Under the pieces are notes generated by a model. That model was given only the letters and a program-made list of their open reading frames with translations. It ran no database searches and was not told the DNA's origin. A program made the translations under genes and the position numbers. Below are positions 34,481 to 41,294 of a stretch of 64,000 bases of DNA, one piece after another (the first letter of the stretch is position 1; each line of letters begins with the position of its first letter). The stretch comes from Nocardioides scoriae (GTDB lineage: Bacteria; Actinomycetota; Actinomycetes; Propionibacteriales; Nocardioidaceae). The DNA lies in assembly GCF_900104965.1 (NCBI RefSeq), contig NZ_LT629757.1:2418001-2482000 (forward strand), read 5' to 3'.

Positions 34481-36412
34481 GTGACCTCGGACCAGGCCCC
34501 GGACCCGGCTCCTCCCACCGGTGAGGTCCCCGCCTCGCCGCTGCCGGCGGGGCGCTACTTCTCGCTCACGACCCGGAGCAACCCCGAGGCCGGCGGGCAG
34601 ACGCGGGCGGTGCTGCTGCGCAACCGGCTCTTCGCGGCCGCTGGGGTCGACGCCCGGGTGCTGACGGTGCTGCCGCGCCGCGACCTGGACCACCGCCGCG
34701 AGGTGCTGCTCGAGCGCGGGCTGATCACGCCCGAGGTGCCCACGCTCAACCTCTACGAGCACTACCGCGACACCGACTGGCCCACCGACGAGGTCACCGA
34801 CGAGCGCCTGCCCGACCTGGGTCACCTCGAGGTCGTGCAGGAGACGCTGCTCGTCGACGGGTCGCCCTGGCGGCTGCGCTACCTCCAGCCCGACGGCACC
34901 GAGATCTACGACTACCAGCGCCCCGACGGCTCGGTCTTCCTCCGGACCCCGGGCTTCCTCATCGGCGACCGCGCGACCTGGCCGACCAGGATGACCCGGG
35001 TCTCGCGCGACGGGGCGGTCATGGGCCACTTCGCCAAGCCGGCCGGCTGGATCCGCCGGTGGGTCCGCGAGCTCTCCGAGGGCGAGCGCACCTTCATCGT
35101 GCTCGACTCGCGCTCGATGGTGCCGCTGGTGCCGCGCTTCGACGCCCCGCACCTGCACGTGCTCTACCTGATGCACAACGTGCACGTCTACAAGCCCTAC
35201 CGCTGGGACTCCACCCGCCCCCCGTCGTACGACGCGCTCTTCGAGCGGGCCGACGACCTCGACGCGCTGGTCACCCTCACCGACCGGCAGCGCCAGGACA
35301 TCGCGACGCTGCGCGGGCGCACCACCAACATGTACGTCGTCCCCAACCCGGTCGACCTGCCCGAGGTGCGCGAGGTGCAGGAGCGCGACCCACGCAAGAT
35401 CACCGTGGTGGCCCGGCTCGAGCCCCAGAAGCGGCTCACCCACGCGGTGCTGGCGATGAAGCGGGTGCTCGAGCGGGTTCCCGACGCCACGCTCCACATC
35501 TACGGCGACGGGTCCCGCGAGGAGGTGCTGCGACGGCTCGTCGAGAAGCACGACCTCGGCCGGTCGGTCGTGATGCACGGGTACGACGCGCACGCGCGCG
35601 AGGCGCTGTGGGACTCCTCGGCGATGCTGCTGACCAGCGTGTTCGAGGGCTACCCGCTGGCCACCCTGGAGGCGATGAGCCACGGCTGCCCGGTCGTGGC
35701 CTACGACATCAAGTACGGCCCCCGCGAGCAGATCACCGACGGCGAGGACGGCTTCCTGGTCCCGGCGGGCGACCTCGACACCATGGCCGACCGGCTGGTG
35801 ACGCTGCTCCAGGACCCCGAGCGGGTGGCCCGGATGGGCCTCGCCGCGCGCCGCAAGGCCGAGCAGCACGGCCAGGACGCGTTCGTGCGCACCTGGGCCG
35901 AGGTCTTCGAGCAGGTGGCCCGGACCCGCCCCGGCCGCACCCGTCTCGACGAGGTGCGCCTCGAGGTCCGGCGGCTGCGCGTCGGCCGGTCCGGCTCGTG
36001 GTCCTCGCGGCTGCGACCCGGCCAGCGGCTGCGGCTGTCCGCGACCCTGCACGTCGACGGCACCTCGGCGACCCTGCCGCTCAGCGACGCCGAGGTGACC
36101 CTCGTCGCCGTCCACGAGCGCAGTGGCCGCCAGGTCGACCTGCCCGTGGGCGTCTCCTGGCGCGGCGACCGGTGCCGGGTGCGGTGCACGGCCCGGATCG
36201 GCGACGTCGTGCTCCCCCACGAGCAGGCGGGGCGGGACGCCACGGGCGAGCCGACCCCGGCCGCCGACGGCCCCGAGCACGTGCGCCTGTGGCTGCGCCT
36301 GGTGTGGGCCAACAGCGTCTGGAGCACGGAGGTGCGCCGCCCGGCCGGGGCCGCCTCCGGCCTGGAGGTCGGCTACGGCCCCGACGAGCAGCTGGTGCTC
36401 ACCCGGCGCTGA
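34481..36412 (+). CDS. GT4 glycosyltransferase, TagE/TarM-like wall-polymer glycosyltransferase
   Basis: A 643-residue GT-B enzyme. The N-terminal segment YFSLTTRSNPEAGGQTRAVL and the acceptor-domain beta insert (about 80-190) recall TagE/TarM, which glycosylate polyglycerol- or polyribitol-phosphate. The donor domain shows VVARLEPQKRLTHAV (about 308-322) and FEGYPLATLEAMSHGCPVVAYD (about 388-409) with the E-x7-E pair. Residues about 490-643 form an extra beta-rich C-terminal domain that may bind polymer. Function is inferred from similarity and from its divergent TagF-like neighbour. Its 3' end overlaps the convergent PST-GT8 gene by 14 nt. Confidence 0.83.
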   Translation: MTSDQAPDPAPPTGEVPASPLPAGRYFSLTTRSNPEAGGQTRAVLLRNRLFAAAGVDARVLTVLPRRDLDHRREVLLERGLITPEVPTLNLYEHYRDTDWPTDEVTDERLPDLGHLEVVQETLLVDGSPWRLRYLQPDGTEIYDYQRPDGSVFLRTPGFLIGDRATWPTRMTRVSRDGAVMGHFAKPAGWIRRWVRELSEGERTFIVLDSRSMVPLVPRFDAPHLHVLYLMHNVHVYKPYRWDSTRPPSYDALFERADDLDALVTLTDRQRQDIATLRGRTTNMYVVPNPVDLPEVREVQERDPRKITVVARLEPQKRLTHAVLAMKRVLERVPDATLHIYGDGSREEVLRRLVEKHDLGRSVVMHGYDAHAREALWDSSAMLLTSVFEGYPLATLEAMSHGCPVVAYDIKYGPREQITDGEDGFLVPAGDLDTMADRLVTLLQDPERVARMGLAARRKAEQHGQDAFVRTWAEVFEQVARTRPGRTRLDEVRLEVRRLRVGRSGSWSSRLRPGQRLRLSATLHVDGTSATLPLSDAEVTLVAVHERSGRQVDLPVGVSWRGDRCRVRCTARIGDVVLPHEQAGRDATGEPTPAADGPEHVRLWLRLVWANSVWSTEVRRPAGAASGLEVGYGPDEQLVLTRR

Positions 36413-39002
36413 CGGCCCCCGCGGCGCGCCGCATCCGGGCGCGGCCCTCGAGCCACTCCTCCTGGCCGGGGGCGTAGTCCTCGCCCCACGGCCGGGTGGT
36501 GTCGGCCCAGTGGAGCAGCCGCGCCTCGCCGGCGGGCTCGCGCGTCGGCACCGTGTGCCAGGCCGCCGGGACCGTGGTGCGGTGCGGCCCCGCGAAGGCG
36601 TGCCACGCCTCGCGGGCGTCGAGGTCGAACTGCTCGGTCAGGCGCAGCAGCTCGTCGCGGACGCCGCGCTCGCGCATCGCCGCGAGGTCGAGGACCAGCA
36701 CGTCGGTGGCGAAGGCGGTGAAGTCGAAGGCGTGCCGGGCGTGGGCCTGGCGACGCAGCTCGATCGCGACGCTGGTGCGGGTCTGCAGCCGGTCGCCCGC
36801 GGCGTGCAGCAGGCCGAAGCCGCTGGCGGCGCCCCCGCCGGCTCCTGCTCCGGCGACGTCGGGGGCGGCGACCACGCCGTCCCCGAGGTCGAGGTCGACC
36901 AGCTCGGCGACGTCGCCGCTCACCAGCGCGTGCTGGGGCAGCACCGCCACCCGGTCGACGCCGGGCAGCAGGTCGGTGAGCAGCTCGAGGTCGAGGTCGG
37001 CGCGCAGGCGCTCGCGGCTCTCGCTCGACAGGCCGCGCAGGCCCGCACCGAGCCCGTCGACGGGGACCAGCGAGACCTGGTGGCCCTCGGCCCGGGCGGC
37101 GACCTCGGCCAGGTCGACCGAGCCCGTCTGGTCGAGCAGCCACACGTGCAGCGGCCCCGAGGCGTGGCGCACCAGGGAGTCGACCAGCACGTCGAGCACG
37201 ACGGGGCGCCGGTCGGTGACCCGGACGGCGACGTGGCGGACCTCGCCGGTCGCGGGGTCCGGGGTGGTGCCCGACGTGGCGGTCCGGGCGACGGCGCGGT
37301 CGGTCTCGGCCGAGAGGTCGACGACGGACGAGGTCACCTCGGCCACGGCCTCGCGGCGCGCCCGGGCGGTGGCCACGTCGTCGGCGCACAGCTCGCGCCA
37401 GCGGGCGTAGACCTCGTCGCGCGAGGCGCCCGAGAGGATCAGCGTCGTGGTCTCGGCCAGGCGCGCGTTGATGCCGTCGCGGATGGCGTCGAACTGCTGG
37501 TCGGTGATCTGGCCCAGCCCGGCGAAGCGGATGTCGGAGAGGTTCTTGGGCCGGAAGTCGACCTGGGCCCCGAGCGAGCGCATCGGCAGGTAGCAGTGCA
37601 GCCGCGAGGTGACGACCGCGCTGTGGTCGCGGCGGTAGGTCTCGAGCAGGTCGACCGCCTCGAACATGTTGCCGGTGAAGCTGCGGAAGCGGACCTTGTC
37701 GGAGCTGTGCTTGTAGGTCACGGCGCCCGGCTCGTCGGTGGGCGTGTCGACGTACGCCAGGGGGGCGCCGGCGGGGAACGCGTCGGCCATCGGCGGGAAC
37801 ACGGTGTCGATCGTGGTGGTGAGGCAGCCGGAGAAGAACGCCGGCACGTCCACCGAGAGCAGGATGTCGACGGTGGTCCAGTCGCGGCAGCCGATCGGGC
37901 CGTGGGCGCGGAGGTACTCGATCGCCTCGGGGGTCAGCAGGCCGCGCTTGTTGCAGTGGAAGGACACGAAGATCGGCTGCAGGTGGTGGTGCAGCGGGAA
38001 GCCGTAGCGGACGCCGAACAACGCGTGCATGTACCACCCGAAGGCCAGCATCCAGGTGTCCTCGGGCACCTCGTTGAACGCGCTGGCGTCGCGGTCGACG
38101 GTCAGCACCTGGACCCGGGCCCTCGCCCCCGGGAGCCGGCGCTCGGGCCGCACGCGGTCGGCGAGCTGGGTGACGAGGTCCACCAGCTCCTCGGGGCCCA
38201 CGAACTCGAGGTCCTCGTGGCGCACCAGGTGGCCCAGCGAGGCCAGGGTCTGGACGTGGTCGCCGATGTTAGCCGAGGCGCGACGGCGCCCGGGGTGGTC
38301 GTAGTCGACGATCGCGAAGCGCACGTCGGCGTCCAGCCGGGTGCCGTCCGGCGAGTCGGGGGTGCGGGAGGCCCAGCGCTGCATCCAGTCGCGCTTGACC
38401 AGCACGTCGTCGTCGACGCGGCGGCGGCCGGCGATCGCGGCGTCGACGGTGGTGAGCAGCTCGCGGACGAGGTCCATCTCGCCGTGGCCGAAGAGGCGCT
38501 CGAGCACCTCCATCCAGCGCGCGGGGGTCATGTGGGCGGGCGGGTCGGCCATGAGCGTGCGCACCTGCGCCAGCACCCGGTCGGGGTCGTGGACCAGCCC
38601 GGCCTTGAGGTACTCCCGGACCGCGAAGCGCGACCACAGCTCGAGCGGCACCTCGGCGAGCTCGCTCCAGGCCAGGCGCTCGAAGCCGCGGGCCGAGGCC
38701 ACGATGCCGGAGCACAGGTGGCCGAGGACCTCGGCGCTCGGGTCGCGGCGCAGCGCGGCGGCGACCGAGACGGCGCCGTCGGTGTCGCCCGCGCGCAGCA
38801 GGCCCCGGACCTCGGCGACCAGGCCGGCACCCAGGGGCTTGCCCTGGCGCAGCGCGCGGACCAGGGCGTCGTCGCCGGTCGCGGCCGGCGCGTCGCCGGC
38901 GGGACCACCCGCAGCACCGCGGACGAGGTCGCGGGCCCGCCGCAGGCCGGCCTGGGCGGTCGGCGGCAGGTGCCGCGCGACGCGGTGCGGAACGCTGGGC
39001 AT
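36399..39002 (-). CDS. Polysaccharide pyruvyl transferase-like domain fused to a GT8-like glycosyltransferase
   Basis: An 867-residue protein with three parts. Residues 1 to about 230 are helical and unrecognised. About 235-560 resemble polysaccharide pyruvyl transferases (FAIVDYDHPG, ANIGDHVQTLASL, IFVSFHCNKRG, GCRDWTTVDILLS, FFSGCLTTTIDT, VVTSRLHCYLP). About 590-840 resemble family 8 glycosyltransferases (VRVTDRRPVVLDVLVDSLV, DLLPGVDRVAVLPQHALVSGDVAELVDLDLG, DVLVLDLAAMRERG), although the DxD appears as VDLDLG. GAGGAG lies 4 nt before ATG 39002. It could add pyruvate-modified or hexose branches to the wall polymer. Confidence 0.8.
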   Translation of the reverse strand: MPSVPHRVARHLPPTAQAGLRRARDLVRGAAGGPAGDAPAATGDDALVRALRQGKPLGAGLVAEVRGLLRAGDTDGAVSVAAALRRDPSAEVLGHLCSGIVASARGFERLAWSELAEVPLELWSRFAVREYLKAGLVHDPDRVLAQVRTLMADPPAHMTPARWMEVLERLFGHGEMDLVRELLTTVDAAIAGRRRVDDDVLVKRDWMQRWASRTPDSPDGTRLDADVRFAIVDYDHPGRRRASANIGDHVQTLASLGHLVRHEDLEFVGPEELVDLVTQLADRVRPERRLPGARARVQVLTVDRDASAFNEVPEDTWMLAFGWYMHALFGVRYGFPLHHHLQPIFVSFHCNKRGLLTPEAIEYLRAHGPIGCRDWTTVDILLSVDVPAFFSGCLTTTIDTVFPPMADAFPAGAPLAYVDTPTDEPGAVTYKHSSDKVRFRSFTGNMFEAVDLLETYRRDHSAVVTSRLHCYLPMRSLGAQVDFRPKNLSDIRFAGLGQITDQQFDAIRDGINARLAETTTLILSGASRDEVYARWRELCADDVATARARREAVAEVTSSVVDLSAETDRAVARTATSGTTPDPATGEVRHVAVRVTDRRPVVLDVLVDSLVRHASGPLHVWLLDQTGSVDLAEVAARAEGHQVSLVPVDGLGAGLRGLSSESRERLRADLDLELLTDLLPGVDRVAVLPQHALVSGDVAELVDLDLGDGVVAAPDVAGAGAGGGAASGFGLLHAAGDRLQTRTSVAIELRRQAHARHAFDFTAFATDVLVLDLAAMRERGVRDELLRLTEQFDLDAREAWHAFAGPHRTTVPAAWHTVPTREPAGEARLLHWADTTRPWGEDYAPGQEEWLEGRARMRRAAGAVSAG

Positions 39003-39037
39003 GGTTCTCCTCGGGGGATCGTGGGACGCAGCGGCCG

Positions 39038-39043
39038 AGTCTA
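39038..39043 (-). promoter_or_regulatory. Candidate -10 (TAGACT) of the PST-GT8 gene
   Basis: TAGACT on the minus strand about 36 nt before ATG 39002; leader carries GAGGAG. Confidence 0.45.
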
Positions 39044-39068
39044 GGGCGCTGGCCCGCCACTGAGTTGG

Positions 39069-39074
39069 TACCGT
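39069..39074 (+). promoter_or_regulatory. -10 box TACCGT, leaderless acyltransferase gene
   Basis: TACCGT followed by 6 nt and GTG 39081, again in a short divergent gap. Confidence 0.6.
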
Positions 39075-39080
39075 CCCGCG

Positions 39081-40148
39081 GTGTCGACTTCCCCGTCGCG
39101 TCCCCGCCTCGCCGCTCTCGACGGCCTGCGCCTGGTCGCCGCCCTCGCGGTGCTCGCCTTCCACTACGTCGGCGTGAAGGTGCCCTACTGGGGGGTGCCG
39201 TCGTCGGTGGAGTTCCCCGGGCTCAACGAGGTCGCGCGCTACGGCTACCTCGGGGTCAACGTCTTCTTCGCCATCAGCGGCTTCGTGATCCTGATGACGG
39301 CCTACGACCGCAGCATCGAGTCGTTCGCGGCCTCGCGGGTCGCCCGGCTGTTCCCGGCGTACTGGGCCGTGGTGGTGATGACCGCGGTGCTGCAGCAGTT
39401 CTGGACCGAGGGCCGCAACCCCAGCTTCAGCGACGCCCTGGTCAACCTGACCATGACGCAGGAGGCCTACGACGTGGTCAACGTCCAGGGCGCCTTCTGG
39501 ACGCTGTGGATCGAGCTGAAGTTCTACCTGCTCATCGGCACCTTCATCCTGGTCGGGATGACCCGGCGCCGGGTGCTGGCCTTCGCGGTGCTGTGGCCGC
39601 TGCTCGGCCAGATCGCCGCCGTCACCGGCAGCGGCTTCCTCAACTCGCTGCTGATCCCGACCTACGCCCCCTACTTCGCCGCCGGGATGCTGCTCTACCT
39701 GCTCTTCCGGGAGCGCCACGACGTGACCACGTGGCTGGCGCTGCTGCTCAACTGGGTGCTGTGCGTGCGCCAGGCGATGGCGTACGGCGACCGCGCCAGC
39801 GACCTCGTCGGCGCCCCCGTCGTCCCGCTCGTCTCGGCCCTGGTGGTGACCGGCGGACTGCTGGCCATCCTGGTCTGCAGCGTCGGCGTGGTCTCGCGGA
39901 TCTCCTGGCGCTGGCTCACCTTCGCCGGCGCGCTGACCTACCCGCTCTACCTCGTCCACGGCCAGCTCGGCTTCTTCCTCATCGACACGCTGCAGCCCGA
40001 CATGGGCAGCTACGCGGTGCTGGCCATCGCCACGGCGGCCAGCCTCGTGCTGGCCTACCTCGTGCACGTCGTGGTCGAGAAGCCGCTCTCCCCCCGCCTG
40101 CGGCGGGCGGTCGCGGCGTCCCTCGAGCAGGAAAGCTCCCCACGCTGA
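39081..40148 (+). CDS. Acyltransferase 3 family membrane protein
   Basis: A 355-residue integral membrane protein with about ten hydrophobic segments and the acyltransferase-3 start LAALDGLRLVAALAVLAFHYVG, which carries the conserved His. LGVNVFFAISGFVI and LYLVHGQLGFF are further family hallmarks. Such enzymes O-acetylate extracellular glycans or cell-wall sugars. Its place among the glycosyltransferases suggests it acetylates the polymer made by this locus. It is divergent from the PST-GT8 gene. Confidence 0.87.
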   Translation: MSTSPSRPRLAALDGLRLVAALAVLAFHYVGVKVPYWGVPSSVEFPGLNEVARYGYLGVNVFFAISGFVILMTAYDRSIESFAASRVARLFPAYWAVVVMTAVLQQFWTEGRNPSFSDALVNLTMTQEAYDVVNVQGAFWTLWIELKFYLLIGTFILVGMTRRRVLAFAVLWPLLGQIAAVTGSGFLNSLLIPTYAPYFAAGMLLYLLFRERHDVTTWLALLLNWVLCVRQAMAYGDRASDLVGAPVVPLVSALVVTGGLLAILVCSVGVVSRISWRWLTFAGALTYPLYLVHGQLGFFLIDTLQPDMGSYAVLAIATAASLVLAYLVHVVVEKPLSPRLRRAVAASLEQESSPR

Positions 40149-40193
40149 CCGATTTGTGGGGATACTGCTGCAGTCGACCCTGGAGGTCCCGCC

Positions 40194-41294
40194 ATGACCC
40201 ACTCCTCGTCCGTCCGTCCCGCCCGCTCCCGCGGCCCTGCTCGGGCACGGCTCGGCGCCGGCGTCGGGCTGCTGCTCTCGGCCCTGGTCGGCGGGGTGCT
40301 GGGTGCCGCGCCCGCGACCCCCGCGACGGCGGCCGCCGCGCCGGCGACCGACCTGCGCGTGGGCAGCTTCAACCTGTCCAACGTCACCTTCGACACCTCG
40401 GTCGGCGGTGACCACCGCCCCTGGCGCGAGCGCCGCGACGTCGTCGCCCGGCAGATCCTCGGCGAGCGGCTCGACGTCGTGGGCGTCCAGGAGGCCAACC
40501 CCAGCACGATCTACCAGGACCGCCTCGTCAGCGGCACCACCCAGTTCGCCGACCTGCGCAACGCCCTCAACGAGCGCGGCGGCAACTACGCCCTGGCCAA
40601 CAGCTACTCCTACAACTGCGAGCGCTCCAACAGCTCGCGCAACTGCGTCTACGTCAACCGCGGCAGCGCGCTGAGCAACCGGATCCTCTACGACACCGAC
40701 ACCCTCAGCCTGGTCAGCCAGGGCTCGATGAAGTACTCCGCCCAGACGGCCGGCAAGTACGAGCGCTACCTCGAGTGGGCCGTGCTCAGGACCCGGGCGA
40801 CCGGGCGCGAGTTCCTGTTCACCAACACCCACCTGGACCCCTACAGCACCGCCAACCGGGCCTCGCAGTGGAAGCAGGCGGTCAACAAGGCCGTGCAGCT
40901 GCAGGGCGGCCGGCCGGTGATCGCCGTGGGCGACTACAACTCGACGAAGTACAGCACCTGGGCGCAGCAGATGCTGCCGTACACGAAGTCCAAGGGCTTC
41001 GGCGACGTCGTCAACCAGACCTACCGCACCAACCCGGTGACCGCCCCGCGCGCCGAGTCGACCGTCAACGGCTGGCTCAACTCGTTCAACCGCTACACGA
41101 CCGACGCCAGCGTGTGGTCCTTCAGCACCAAGCGCACCAAGTCGGGCAACAACATCGACTGGATCTTCGCCACGAACTCGCTGCGGGTGAAGCAGTGGGA
41201 GGTCGTGGCCGACGTCGACCCGACCACCCTGCGGGTGCGGGGCACGCTGCCCTCGGACCACAACCTGGTGAGCGCGACGCTGGTGCTCCCCTAG
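40194..41294 (+). CDS. Secreted endonuclease/exonuclease/phosphatase-family protein
   Basis: A 366-residue exported protein: basic N-terminus, hydrophobic core GVGLLLSALVGGVLGA, and likely cleavage after the Ala-rich TPATAAAAPA. The mature part has the EEP (DNase I-like) motifs LRVGSFNL, VVGVQEANP (metal Glu), FTNTHLDPYS, AVGDYNSTKYS, NIDWIFATNS and SDHNLVSA with the catalytic His. It could be a secreted nuclease or a phosphodiesterase acting on wall phosphodiesters. GGAGG lies 7 nt before the ATG. A TCCCCAC/GTGGGGA stem sits in the 45-nt gap after the acyltransferase. Confidence 0.88.
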   Translation: MTHSSSVRPARSRGPARARLGAGVGLLLSALVGGVLGAAPATPATAAAAPATDLRVGSFNLSNVTFDTSVGGDHRPWRERRDVVARQILGERLDVVGVQEANPSTIYQDRLVSGTTQFADLRNALNERGGNYALANSYSYNCERSNSSRNCVYVNRGSALSNRILYDTDTLSLVSQGSMKYSAQTAGKYERYLEWAVLRTRATGREFLFTNTHLDPYSTANRASQWKQAVNKAVQLQGGRPVIAVGDYNSTKYSTWAQQMLPYTKSKGFGDVVNQTYRTNPVTAPRAESTVNGWLNSFNRYTTDASVWSFSTKRTKSGNNIDWIFATNSLRVKQWEVVADVDPTTLRVRGTLPSDHNLVSATLVLP

